Shown here piece after piece: positions 1 through 11,289 of a stretch of DNA of 64,000 nt. The stretch is from positions 10,328,692 to 10,392,691 of the forward strand of contig NC_135039.1 in assembly GCF_051020975.1 (NCBI RefSeq). The letters run 5' to 3'. The notes beneath the pieces were generated by a model that worked only from the letters and a program-made list of their open reading frames with translations, did not search any database and had not been told where the DNA came from. The stretch's first letter is position 1; each line of letters starts with the position of its first letter. Position numbers and translations under genes: made by a program. The stretch comes from Osmia lignaria lignaria (Eukaryota; Arthropoda; Insecta; Hymenoptera; Megachilidae).

Positions 1-495
1 GTGGTTATATACACGGTGGAGAAACACGTATGAATAATGAGAACCATATGGAAAATCGGTCACAACTAAATTTCTTGCACGCTTGGTATATATTTTCGGC
101 ATCACGATCGTCGTAAAGACGCATGCGTCTCGCCACATATTACAGAGTGCGTAGAATTGAATCGAGTTAACATGCGCAGAAAGAACGAAAACTCGTCATC
201 TAGGAAGGTTATTCTCTCGCTTGACAGAGTATACATACACGTGTACTTTTCTGAATTTTATCATATACCTCTTACAGTAATCTTGCTTCAAATAATGTAA
301 AGAAAAGATTGCTGGAATATTATTTAATCAATCGGTATTTCAGTGATGAGCATCTGGTACAGGCGGACGCCATTTTCGCTACGAGCATCGGCCACGTCCT
401 AACTTGATGGCAGGAGATTCGGTTCTGTTACTGTCTACATCAGTTATCTTAAAATTGTTGAACATTGCGAATACATACACGTTGTATAGCATAAA
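1..495 (+). promoter_or_regulatory. Upstream region and probable 5' UTR of COPB2
   Basis: No protein-coding exon is supported here. The stretch lies directly upstream of the proposed COPB2 start codon at 496-498 and should hold its promoter and 5' UTR. I see no clear TATA box or other core element that would fix the transcription start. Short ORFs on the minus strand look like chance. Confidence 0.4.
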
Positions 496-3400
496 ATGGT
501 ACGTATTTTTAAAATGAAGGGAGCAAAAGATAAATTGTATGTCACTGATAAACACCTGTAGACACTTGCTTATTGACACTACTCCCGTGCTTACCTTTTT
601 GACACGTCAAAATATCCACTCCCATTTATTAAAGAACAACATTTTTTCTACAATATGACATCCTATTTCGTTAATATCTTACCAGAATTTCTTTATATCA
701 TTTTCAGCGTGTATGACAAGCATTTAATAAATGTGTCACATATTTCATTCTATTCTCATTCTCATCTTAAACTACAATAAAATTACATGTATCAAATGAT
801 AATAAATTGATTACTTTCCTTTTGCCTGCTTCCATAATTACAAAACATGCATTTTATTTAAGATACAGATTTATATTCCTTTTCTGTTATAGCCACTCAG
901 GTTAGATATCAAGCGGAAGCTGACCGCAAGGTCAGACAGAGTGAAGAGCGTAGATCTTCACCCAACTGAACCGTGGATGCTCTGTTCGTTGTATCAAGGA
1001 AACGTTAATATTTGGAATCATGAAACTCAAATGTTGGTTAAAACATTCGAGGTGTGCGACTTGCCAGTTCGTACAGCCAAATTTGTGCCACGTAAGAATT
1101 GGGTTGTCACTGGCTCCGATGATATGCAAATAAGAGTGTTTAATTATAATACTTTGGAGAGGGTGCACTCTTTCGAAGCACACAGCGATTATGTCAGATG
1201 TATTGCGGTACATCCAACGCAGCCATTTATATTGACAAGTAGCGGTAGGTGTTTATTCGCTTACCTATTTATTACAATATTTTAGTATCTTCATTTCTCA
1301 AATGTTCTGTTTAGATGACATGTTAATTAAATTATGGAACTGGGAGAAGGCCTGGATAGGGCAACAAGTATTCGAAGGGCACACTCATTACGTCATGCAA
1401 ATTGTATTTAATCCAAAGGATAATAATACGTTTGCAAGCGCTTCATTGGATAGAACTGTGAAAGTATGGCAGCTTGGATCTTCCACTGCTAATTTCACAC
1501 TGGAGGGTCACGAGAAGGGTGTTAATTGCGTCGATTACTACCATGGCGGTGATAAACCGTATTTAATATCAGGAGCGGACGACAAATACGTTAAAATATG
1601 GGACTATCAGAACAAGACCTGTGTACAGACACTGGAGGGGCACACACAGAATATTTCAGCAGTCTGTTTCCATCCAGAACTACCAATTATACTTACTGGT
1701 TCCGAGGATGGTACTGTAAGAATATGGCACGCAGGGACGTACAGACTGGAATCGTCACTTAACTATGGTTTCGAGAGAGTATGGACGATTTCCTGTATGC
1801 GAGGCTCGAACAACGTTGCAATAGGGTACGACGAGGGCAGTGTTATGGTAAAAGTTGGTAGAGAAGAGCCGGCCGTTTCCATGGATTCTTTAGGCGGTAA
1901 AATTGTATGGGCGAAACACAGTGAGATTCAGCAAGTAAATTTGAAAGCCTTGGGGGAGGAAGCGCAGGATGGAGAGAGGCTCCCATTGGCGGTCAAAGAT
2001 ATGGGCGCCTGTGAGATTTATCCACAGACCATCCAGCACAATCCAAATGGAAGATTTCTTGTGGTTTGCGGCGATGGGGAATATATTATTTACACATCCA
2101 TGGCGCTAAGAAATAAAGCATTTGGTCAGGCATCAGAGTTTGTTTGGGCTGCTGATTCCAGCCAGTATGCTGTTAGAGAAAGTAACACTACTGTCAAAGT
2201 TTTCAAGAATTTCAAGGAAAAGAAGAGCTTTAAACCCGACTTTGGTGCTGATGGTAAATGATCATTATTCAGTATGCTCTTTTATATACAGGGTGTCTCA
2301 TAACTCCTGTATCACCCGGAAGTGGGGGGTTGCTGGGGTGATTCTGAACAACTTTTTCCTTTACCAAAATGTTGGGTGAAGCTTCGTTTTTGAATTATTA
2401 ACGAAAAACACTGGCCAATGAGAGCGATGGCTCTGAACCGCGCTCGGTCGTGAACAAACGCATTCGTTATTCATGAATAATGAATAATTCCACATTGTTC
2501 TTAACCCATTATCCGTCAATGTCCCATTTTTGGGACACATTTTCAAATTTTTTTCTTTTAATAACTAATAATTTTTAATAACTGATAATTTTTAAAAGAA
2601 AAGAATTTGAAAATGTGTCCCAAAAATGGGACATTGGTGGATAATGGATTAAGAACAATGTGGAATTATTCGTTATTCATGAATATTTGATGAACGCTCT
2701 CGTGGTTGAGCGATGGCTCTGAACCGCGCTCGGTCGTGAACAAACGCATTGGCACAGCGCGGGTATCGAAGGAAGCGTGGGACTAATTCCACATTGTTCT
2801 TAATTTAAGACAATGTACAATATCAATCATAGTGTCAGTTCGTCTAGTGAAAAAGCACTGAGGGGGAAGGTTCCCCTACCACCTCATGCGAATGAGGCAT
2901 AATGGCTGCGCGCTCGCGCGTGACCCTCGTTCACATAAGATGGTAGGGGCACCTTCCCCTTTAGTGCTTTTTCACTAGACGAATGGACACTGATTGATAA
3001 TGTACAATATCGATCATACTGTCCGTTCGTCTAGTGTATTTTGTAATTTCAAATAAATTATTGAGATTCTAAATTATTGTATATGCTAAAGGTTTTATCA
3101 GATGATTATGTTAATTATTTTAACGCTTTTATTAAATAATTAGATTTATGATATTTGCTGCGGTTAAACTTGTACTCCAAAGTCAGTGCTTTTTCACTAG
3201 ACGAATGGACACTATGATTGATACTGTACAATATCAATCATACTGTCCGTTCGTCTAGTGTATTTTGTAATTTCAAATAAATTATTGAAATTCTAAATTA
3301 TTGAATATTCTAAGGGTTTTATCAGATGATTATGTTAATTATTTTAACGCTTTTATTAAATAATTAGATTTATGATATTTGCTGCGGTTAAACTTGTACT

Positions 3401-6400
3401 CCAAAGTCAGTGCTTTTTCACTAGACAAATGGATACTATGATTGATATTGTAACATTAATCGCACGCCTCCCTCGGTACCTGCGCTGTGCTAATACGTTT
3501 GTTCACGACCGAGCGCGGTTCAGAGCCAACACTCCCAAGATTGAGCGTTGGCTCTGAACCGCGCTCGGTCGTGAACAAATGCATTTCGTTAATGTGGTCT
3601 TAAATTAAGAACAATGTGGAATTATTCGTTATTCATTTCATAACGAATGCGTTTGTCAATGCGTTTCTTCACGGCCAGTGTTTTTCGTTAATAATTCAAA
3701 AACGAAGCCTCAACCAGCATTTTGGTAAAGGAAAAAATTCTTCAGAATCACCCCAGCAACCCCCCATTTCCAGGTGTTGCAGGAGTTATGGGACACTGTA
3801 TATATATCTTTTATTCATATTTTTCTTATCGCACAGGTATCTTTGGCGGATTCTTATTGGGCGTATCATCCGGATCTGGCCTATCCTTCTTCGACTGGGA
3901 CACGTTAAAGCTAGTCCGTCGTATAGACATTCAACCTACTCACGTTTACTGGGCTGAAAACGCTTCTCTCGTTACACTAGCCACGACCGATCAATACTTC
4001 ATCTTAAAATATCACGGTGATGCTGTTGTGAATGCTCCTGAAAATTCCGAGGACATCGAAGACGCCTTCGAGGTAGATTATTTGCAAGAATGAAAAAAAA
4101 AAAAAATGAAACCGTGAAACATGGGTTTTAATTCATTTCAGATGGTCGCAGAGATGAACGAGGTGGTGAAAACTGGTCTATGGGTGGGCGATTGTTTCAT
4201 TTACACAAACAGCGTCAATCGGGTGAATTATTTTGTCGGCGGTGAAATTGTAACCGTCTCGCATTTGGACAGACCGATGTATCTTCTTGGATATGTTCCC
4301 AGAGACAATAGATTGTATTTGTGCGACAAGGAATTGTCTGTTGTCTCGTATTCCCTGTTACTTTCCGTATTAGAATATCAAACGGCTGTTATGCGGAAGG
4401 ATTTCGAAACGGCCGACAGAGTACTGCCTACAGTTCCAAAGGAACATAGAACAAGAGTTGCACACTTCTTGGAGAAACAGGTTTTGTATTCTTTAAATAA
4501 TATTCTTTGCACAAGTATTCTTTGTGTTAGAGATGAGTAATTTAACTCTGAAATATTGTAGGGTTTCAAAGAGCAAGCATTGGCTGTGTCCACCGACCCA
4601 GAACACAGGTTCGAATTGGCTCTGGCATTGGGAGACCTGGCTACTGCGCATGCGCTCGCTAAAGAAGCGAACAGCCAACAGAAATGGCGGCAATTGGCGT
4701 CGCTCGCTACGCAGAAAGGAAAATTATGCCTGGCGCAGGAATGCTTGCATCAAGCGCAAGATTTCGGTGGACTCTTGTTACTGGCCACCAGCACCGGCAA
4801 CGCGAACATGATACAGAAACTCGGCACGGACGCCAACGAAACGGGGAAAAACAACATCTCCTTCTTGTCTTACTTCATTCTTGGAGACGTCGACAAGTGT
4901 TTAGACATTCTCATCAAAACGGATAGAATCCCGGAGGCTGCGTTCTTCGCAAGAACGTACGCACCCAGTAGAATTTCTTCTATCGTTAAGCTATGGAAGG
5001 AGAAGTTGTCCGCGGTGAGCGAGAAGGCTGGGCAGAGCTTGGCTGATCCTGAGCAGTATGAAAATCTGTTTCCTGGGTACAGAGAAGCACTTAAAGCGGA
5101 ACAGTTCCTTAGGGAGGACAGCAAGAAGAAGATTCCAGCCTCTGCCTTCCCGAATGTGCAAGTAAGGACATATTTATTTTGGGAATAAATTAAATGGTCA
5201 GTTTTTAAATCCATGTTTGGGGCAGTATTTTATTACCAAAATGGTCAGTATAAAAATACTAACGGTTAGGTTAGGTCAGGTTAGGTTAGTACATAAACTT
5301 CATATTTAAATACTGACCAGTAAAATACAAGCAATTTATTTTGATATATTTTATTTCTCTCTCTATATTTCCGTTTGTTGCAGTCCAACATTGAACGAAA
5401 ACCATTCGAAGAGATGTTAGCTGCCGAAGAGGCGAATCAGTTCACGTACAAAGCTGGCCCGACGACTAACAACGAAGCTGAAGTAGCACCGACCGAAGTT
5501 CTGACGAACAGGTTACAAGATCTGGATATTAGTAAGGTGATTCCATCCTCTACGGAGAAAGCAAGCGTTCCTGAAAAAGTTACCAAGACCAACAGTAACT
5601 CTAGGCCGCTCACCGTGGACGACGACGATTTGGACCTTGATTTCGAACTCGACGAAACGTTAGATACAACAGTAAGTCTGTTATTCGTTTCTTTAAACGA
5701 TTTTTCTCTTGTATCTTCATTAGTGATGTGCGGCCCGACTGTTCGGGTCGGTTCGGAAAACATCGGGCGGGCTCGGACGGGTGTCCGGTACATACCTGCA
5801 GTCGGGTAGCCCGAGTGTCTCGGCTCAGGTCGGATGAAGTCGGGCAGGTTCGGACGTGAGAGTTGGGTCGCGGGCCGCCCGAGTCTGCCCGACTTCATCC
5901 GACCTGACCCGAGACACTCGGGCCACCCGACCGAGCCCGCCCGAACCCGCACATCCCTAATCTTCATTTTGTATGAATATCGTGCCTCATTTTTGCCTTT
6001 TTTTCCATGCAACCTTATGCATGCTGCCTGACATAAGTACTTCTAAAACTGAAAGTAAGTCTGTGACCTTAAAAGAATTCCTTCTCTTAATGATTTTTGA
6101 AAGAAAGAAAAATGCGTTTATCAAAATTGTGAGTAGAAAGATGATAGGTGAATCGAGGTCAAGCGGAAGAGAAAGAGAGGAAGGGAGGATGGCGAATAAG
6201 CAGGGTGCAACTAGACGATGCCTTAATACCCTTAAATACAGACGTGTAATTCTAGCCGGGTATTACATTACGAAAACAGTCTGAAGCCGAGCGTAACACA
6301 CTCGCGACCGTCTGTGTACCATTTTATATCGATCCTGGCGAATATATGTGAACACGTTCGAATTAGCGCGCAAAATGAAACGTCCGTTGAATAAAACTGA

Positions 6401-8367
6401 GGGACCGTCATTAGTATTTTCAATAATAACAATTTATTTAGTTACAATTCAATAGTATTGATCGTACACCTCATCTGAGATCTTTAGACTGTGAAACCAA
6501 TCCTTATGGAGGGGATTCAGAAGCTTAAGGTTTGTTGACTTCACGCCAGTCACGGTTCATTTTCTTTACAGCTTTATTGCCATAACATTCATGCACATAA
6601 CCCTCTGTATTCTACTTGGTGTACCTTTTCCATCATTTATCACATATTCCCCTTTCAGATAATACATTTATTCTAAAACAGCGAATTAAGTGCTCTTTTC
6701 GGCCAATTTTCAGAAGTTACCCCCCTGTCCTCCCACTGCTTGTCGTGCCCCATGATAGGGCCCTAGTCCTCTAGGCATCTCAGGCGCGTGCCGTATGGAT
6801 CGTACCCCATGAGTAATGTGGAAATCTATTACATACATACATAAATTTTTTACTTGGGTGGACTCGTCCAAGATGGCGTTCTAGGAGGGCATCCCCTCCT
6901 CTATCACCTTGCGAAACTTAAACAAAATCTTATAACTCTTTACAGTCGTTTATGGTATAATTCTTTACATTGCAAACTATCACATCCTTTCGTTATCATC
7001 CAGATTCCTTTTTTCCATCCATCCCACCACACATCCTATCCTTCCCCACACACTATTTGCCCATTGTCCAGGGGTCATCTCCTTCTCTCTCACCTAACCC
7101 AGCTACCCTATTGTCAGGAGCATATCTTTTGCTCCAATCCACGTCCATTTCCCTATACAATTTTATTCAATTTGTCCAGATACTTTATAAGTTTCTTTGT
7201 TACTGCTAGATTACCCTTCATAATAATCCCATAAATGGCCTCCCCCTCTTTCTCTTTCCTGATAGAATCTATCATACCCCCACACCACGTGGTTTAAATC
7301 TTCCACCCCATTTCCACATTCACAGTCCTGTGTCTCCACCAGGTCTTTCCTAAAGAAGGAAGCACCCAGATTAAAATGATTTGATCTAACCCTGTTCATT
7401 CTTACTACCGGGCCCCTATCCTCCCCAGGGCCGGCCCTGAGATTTCGGGGATCCGAGGCGAGCTGCGAAAAAGGGCCCCTTCATATATATGACATAAAAA
7501 AAAGTACCTCAAATAAAATTTATAAAATTAACATTAAAGCTTGTATAACTAATTTAGATTAATATTCAAGTAAACATTACTCTTCTTGCATTCTTAGACG
7601 CAAAATTGTCTTATGGGGGCCCTGGACCTTGGGGGTCCCTAAGCGACCGCCTAGTCTGCCTAGGCCCTGGGCCGGCCCTGATCCTCCCCCTTCATACTGT
7701 GGAATCAAGGCCTCCTATCCCCCACATTATTCTTCTCCCTGGCAAAATATCTTACCCCCTTCCTTGGAAATCTATTGATACGTGTGTAGCCCCAATGCGT
7801 TCTGAAAAGTTCATACGGCACGCGTCTGGGGTGTCTCCAGGACTATGGCCCTCGGGGCACGGCGAGCGCCGGGAGGAAAGGGGGGTAACCTGTGAAAACT
7901 GGCCGAAAAGAGCACTTAATTCCCAACGCTGTTCTAAAATATTTGGAACGGTATGTTAACCCGTTGATGAAGTTAGGGCATCAGTTTAGTATATGGGCCG
8001 CTCCCCCGGGGGGAGTTATACATATAGTTGAATAGCTTGGAGGATGAGGATCACAAATATAATTTTTCCAGGCGTTGAACGCTTATAGGGTCGGAGATGG
8101 GGGGGGGGTTACAGTTGGATAGCTTGGAGGATGAGGATCACAAATATGGTTTTTCCAGGTGTCGAGGTCTTATGGGGGTGGAGGTATAAGTGTTCTAAGT
8201 TGCGACTGACTTGAATCGCCCTCCCCCCCCCTGGGGGGAGCGGCCCATATGCTAAATCAGAGTCAAAATTAGTAGGAATAGATGTAACCTTGAAGTAACC
8301 ATGCTTAAGAATATATTTTCTGTTTCAGGGTGTAAGTCTCGATGACGATCTTCTTGAAGAGGATTAG
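496..8367 (+). CDS. COPB2: Coatomer subunit beta' (beta'-COP), 8 coding exons
   Basis: Encodes the beta' subunit of the COPI coat, which binds dilysine cargo tails and helps build vesicles for Golgi-to-ER transport. Coding exons: 496-498, 893-1244, 1315-2253, 3837-4072, 4142-4480, 4562-5161, 5384-5671, 8329-8367. All phases match, giving about 931 residues against roughly 906 in human. WD40 repeats fill the first ~300 residues (GSDDMQIRVFN, ASLDRTVKVW, GADDKYVKIWD, GSEDGTVRIW). The coatomer WD-associated alpha-solenoid follows (KTGLWVGDCFIYT, VSTDPEHRFELAL, GNANMIQKLG). The C-terminus is acidic (LDLDFELDE, LDDDLLEED), as in the family. The start is inferred: the second exon opens with codons for PLRLDIK, and ATG followed by GTACGT at 496-504 supplies the single methionine. 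The long introns 3 and 7 are filled with mobile-element relics. Identity is near certain; the one-codon first exon is less so. Confidence 0.95.
499..892 (+). other. COPB2 intron 1, AT-rich, no features
   Basis: This intron separates the start codon from the first WD40 exon. It opens with GTACGT and closes with TTTTCTGTTATAG. It is AT-rich and I see no repeat or ORF of interest. Confidence 0.5.
2289..3798. mobile_element. Foldback element with TA target duplication in COPB2 intron 3
   Basis: The left end CAGGGTGTCTCATAA and the right end TTATGGGACACTG are inverted copies, each bordered by TA. Each arm runs on for about 110 bp (a segment reading ACTTTTTCCTTTACCAAAAT and its complement near 3720-3740). 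The body holds further inverted segments carrying GAACCGCGCTCGGTCGTGAA and its complement, plus nested smaller inverted repeats. There is no transposase ORF, so it is non-autonomous, probably Tc1/mariner-like by its TA duplication. The right end lies 38 bp before the exon 4 acceptor. A related shorter copy sits in an Xrn1 intron. Confidence 0.75.
2812..3440. repeat. Nested inverted-repeat elements inside the foldback
   Basis: A short element at about 2830-2990 has ends GTTCGTCTAGTGAAAAAGCAC and GTGCTTTTTCACTAGACGAA as inverted repeats around a GC-rich palindromic centre. The same end sequence recurs at about 3184-3211, 3248-3260 and 3410-3430. Two copies of an AT-rich block of about 180 bp (about 3030-3210 and 3255-3435) lie between them. 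It appears to be a cluster of related elements inserted into, or duplicated within, the larger foldback. Confidence 0.6.
5255..5290 (+). repeat. Short TTAGG-type tract in COPB2 intron 6
   Basis: Three to four near-perfect units of GGTTA occur at about 5265-5287. TTAGG is the usual arthropod telomere motif. Tiny tracts like this also occur near 15927-15984, 19396-19410, 24140-24165 and 54990-55003, and are common as background in hymenopteran DNA. Confidence 0.6.
5721..5959. mobile_element. hAT-type MITE with 8-bp target duplication in COPB2 intron 7
   Basis: This GC-rich 239-bp palindromic element starts TAGTGATGTGCGG and ends CGCACATCCCTA. It is flanked by a perfect 8-bp direct repeat ATCTTCAT (5713-5720 and 5960-5967). 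An 8-bp duplication and short inverted ends are hallmarks of hAT transposons. There is no transposase, so it is a non-autonomous miniature element. Its arms are rich in GGTCGG and CCCGA words and would form a strong hairpin. Confidence 0.85.
5968..6660 (+). other. COPB2 intron 7, unassigned stretch
   Basis: I recognise no gene or repeat. A 103-codon open frame at 5973-6284 has no recognisable domain and overlaps the end of the adjacent MITE, so I treat it as chance. Confidence 0.4.
6811..7776 (-). mobile_element. 5'-truncated non-LTR retrotransposon fragment
   Basis: A direct repeat TGGAAATCTATT flanks the insert (about 6820 and 7767), as expected for target-primed insertion. A (CATA)n-like tail lies at the left end, so the element points leftward. 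On the minus strand, 7211-7399 encodes a cysteine-bearing tail (segments HFNLGASFF, CECGNGVEDLNHVVW) resembling the C-terminal segment after the reverse transcriptase in I/jockey/R1-type elements. No reverse-transcriptase core remains. It is a dead copy. Confidence 0.6.
7426..7680 (+). mobile_element. hAT-like MITE, CAGGGCCGGCCCTG family, copy 1
   Basis: The 255-bp element begins and ends with CAGGGCCGGCCCTG-type inverted ends. It is flanked by a perfect 8-bp duplication ATCCTCCC (7418-7425 and 7681-7688). The body is AT-rich (a segment reading AAAATTTATAAAATTAACAT) and the right side carries GGACCTTGGGGG. Further copies or pieces occur at 31291-31805, 36006-36380, 36801-37037, 37088-37324 and 49418-49685. 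Confidence 0.85.
7984..8266. mobile_element. Short inverted-repeat element beside COPB2 exon 8
   Basis: Ends TTTAGTATATGGGCCGCTCC and GGAGCGGCCCATATGCTAAA are inverted copies. Inside are two direct copies of a segment reading TAGCTTGGAGGATGAGGATC (about 8034 and 8120). The element ends about 60 bp before the exon 8 acceptor. There is no coding capacity. Confidence 0.65.
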
Positions 8368-8746
8368 CCGTTCGATTGGAAGGCAAGCAGCGTGTACGTT
8401 GTACGTGAAATTTCCATTCACCTTCCGTCAGTCATTCCCCGTGTGTCGAGCAGCATCGTTTAGGATCAAGTATTAAAGAAAACGTTGAAGGACATTTTTG
8501 TGCGCGAGTGTTTTTATCAGTGCATCCGATTATAAAAATACAGTTCATCCTGTGCACGTGGATTTTACCCGTGTACCGAAGATTAAATATATTGTTAATA
8601 TAAAGGAATAATCAAATAGGCTTTAGTCTCTATTACACCTTCCACGATCACAATCCTACTTTTGAGGTATAATTTTTTTTTATGTTACTTTTTTCTGTCG
8701 TTATTTTCAGTTACAACAAATGAATGACATTTGTTTATGTATCTGA

Positions 8747-8752
8747 AATAAA
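8747..8752 (+). terminator. Probable COPB2 polyadenylation signal AATAAA
   Basis: AATAAA lies about 380 bp after the COPB2 stop codon, within ATCTGAAATAAAACATG. It would give a 3' UTR of roughly 400 bases. Confidence 0.5.
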
Positions 8753-8934
8753 ACATGTTGTTAATATGGTAGAATAACATGAGACAATTTGTAGCTTTTC
8801 ATTTTGCAGCCTGGTTTTCAGATTTATATTGAGACGCATAGACCTTAAGCATTGGAATAGAAAATAAATGATCAAGAAAATATGTAGGGTAAATGTTAAG
8901 ACCAGTCGTCAACCATCCAATCACCATCACAGTA

Positions 8935-9580
8935 AGGCTTGCTATAATTCATATTTTCACCAATACATCTATAAAGGAGATGGCCATCTCCATACCTTAG
9001 TCAACCCCTATTGTCCCAGCAAATTTTTACCCCATGGAATCCATAGAATAGGCCGCCAAGATGATCTGTACCAAGTTTTATCCAAATCGATTAATGGGAA
9101 CATGGTCAAAATGGCACCCAAAGCTGACCATTTTAACACGGGGCTTTATGGGGAGTTATGGAAATCGTGCTTTCGGCATCCTAGTTTCCAGATATGTTAA
9201 ACTAGACGATAATACCTTTCAAATGAGCCCATGAGCATCAAAATCGTCAAACGGGAACTTGGTCAGAAATCGACTTTGAAGATTTTCTTCATTTCTTCAC
9301 AACGGGTTTTGACCAAGTTCCCGTTTGACGATTTTGATGCCCATGGGCTCATTTGAAAGGTATTATCGTCTAGTTTAACATATCCGGAAACTAGGATGCC
9401 GAAAGCATGATTTCAACAAATCCCCATAAAGCCCCATGTTAAAATGGTCAACTTTGGGCGCCATTTTGACCATGTTCCCATTAATCGATTTGGATAAAAC
9501 TTGGTACAGATCATCTTGGCGGCCTATTCTATGGATTCCATGGGGTAAAAATTTGCTGGTACAATAGGGGATGGCTATCT
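8935..9580. repeat. 600-bp near-perfect inverted repeat (hairpin)
   Basis: The left arm at about 8980-9265 and the right arm at about 9300-9575 are inverted copies over some 270 bp with few mismatches. Examples are CATGGAATCCATAGAATAGG against its complement near 9520, and GACGATTTTGATGCCCATGG near 9335. The loop is only about 40 bp. Open frames inside the arms are not conserved proteins. It may be a foldback transposon; no clear target duplication was found. Confidence 0.75.
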
Positions 9581-9599
9581 CATTTTATTGGACCTGGAG

Positions 9600-11280
9600 A
9601 GTTTATTATCCCTTATTCCTAACCAGTTTATTTCTAGGGAGTCTGATCATTGACTAGGGAATTAAGGCACGTTTACCCTATCCAGAATTTGTCTGCATAT
9701 CAAATAAAAGATCCTAAAATGTGCAAACCTTTCGAGCTGCTAGCACGTTGCACTCTTTGGTTCCTTGAAACCCGAATAGTCTTCAATTTTAATGCACGCG
9801 TACGTGTCACGAGGTAGCAGAAAGACGTGCTGTTAGGACGCTCTGTACGTGCCAGCTGCTTTCCAAGCACAATGTGCTCGAAAAAGGTACGCACTATCGT
9901 GTTCCATCTTTATTATTAATACTACCCGTTCCATGTCTCTGATTCTTTTTATAATAGTGCACTGTTCGCAGATCCTGGATATCAGCGTTATCGCCAGCCA
10001 AGGAGCATCAAGGTTTAGAAACTCCAAAGTTCAACAACTCGTCAAACAGAATTTATTATTATTTACAGAAATCATTCATTGGTTTGTAAATATTTTCTGT
10101 TGAATATCAAACATAATCTCCATTACTCCGTGACCTTTTCTTCCTGCTCGGCCAAGTTTATATTTATCTACCGCTGAAATTATTTCTTCTACTTTTTTAT
10201 CCCACTCTCTCACTCTCATTTTTCTTATTTTTCTTATTTTCATCGTTCAGAACAGATTGAGGAATCGCGTGTCGCGATAACAAGAGACGACCACGTGGAT
10301 GGATTAATCGAGTGTAAATTTACGTAGGAGAGAGCGGTGCACCGGTGGCGCGGAGTCGGCTGAAAAAAGACGAAGGAGGAGTAGGTGGAGACAGAGAAAG
10401 ACGAGCAGTCGACGAGGGAATACAGGCGAAAAGATAGCAACACGCATCGTCTCGAAAATAGAAACGGCTTCGTTGACACTCTGCTACAAATTGTCCGCGT
10501 CGTTATGCTCTTTGTAAAAGCCTCGCGCTTCTTCTTTTGTCCAGCCGCCGCGAATACCTTACAGTTTTTGCATTCAGATGCTACCTAATCGTTACTAAAT
10601 CATTAGAATAAAGAATGTAAATTTAATTGAGATAAAAGAAGCTGGAAATAGAAGGAATAATGGGTTTAGGAACAAAATTAGAAGAGGTTTATGACTCAAG
10701 GCATTGCATAAAATGTTATTAATTAATTATGATGTTAGAATATGTGCATTGAAGTTATTCATTTTGCGAGGTCAAATATAGGAAGTTGGAATATAATTAA
10801 CTGATTTTAGGTGGTGCCTCGAGAAGTAAATGGGCTGCGTAACACTGATTCTCCTTCTCGACGCGGCGTCTCCGAGAATTTATTGCCGTCCGTTCCGCGC
10901 GAGGATTACCAGAACTCGGTCGAACGATATCTGACACACTCTCCCTCGTTTCGTCCAGTTAAATCCACTCTAACGACCGACTAAACGAGCCGAGTAATTT
11001 TTAAGGTGGAGCCAAATATAGATAAGAAAAAAATCATTCCAATGTGAATTGACGACTAACTCCTTCATAGAAAATCTTTCACTTTTTGATCCTTTGAGTT
11101 AATTCCTCATAGTTTCAAGCATCATTATCACTTCCTTGGTGAGTTTCACTAATTCCATCACAGATATTCTTTTTTTTATTTTTGGAATTGTATTTTTTAA
11201 CCTCAAACATCATCAGCAATCTTCATCAAAAAATCATGGTTAAAGAATGGTGATTGATAAATATTGATCAATGGATGATG
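9600..11280. other. Intergenic, no gene recognised
   Basis: Mixed AT-rich and moderately CpG-rich DNA between COPB2 and FoxL2. Open frames at 9700-10588 are short, overlap each other on both strands and show no family motif. The CpG-rich patches near 10260-10560 and 10810-11000 could be regulatory, but nothing in the sequence proves it. Confidence 0.4.
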
Positions 11281-11289
11281 TATATCAGA

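Larger units (their letters stand above)
6670..7950. mobile_element. Inverted-repeat element interrupted by a retrotransposon
   Basis: The left arm at about 6675-6800 (GAATTAAGTGCTCTTTTCGG and onward through CCGTATGGAT) is matched in inverted orientation by the right arm at about 7800-7940. The arms share over 100 bp and enclose a retrotransposon fragment, which itself carries a hAT MITE. The type of the outer element is not clear because its true ends are not obvious. Confidence 0.55.

Noticed and set aside
8868..9200. 110-codon ORF inside the large hairpin
   Set aside because: It lies in one arm of the inverted repeat, is not mirrored as a coding frame and has no domain.
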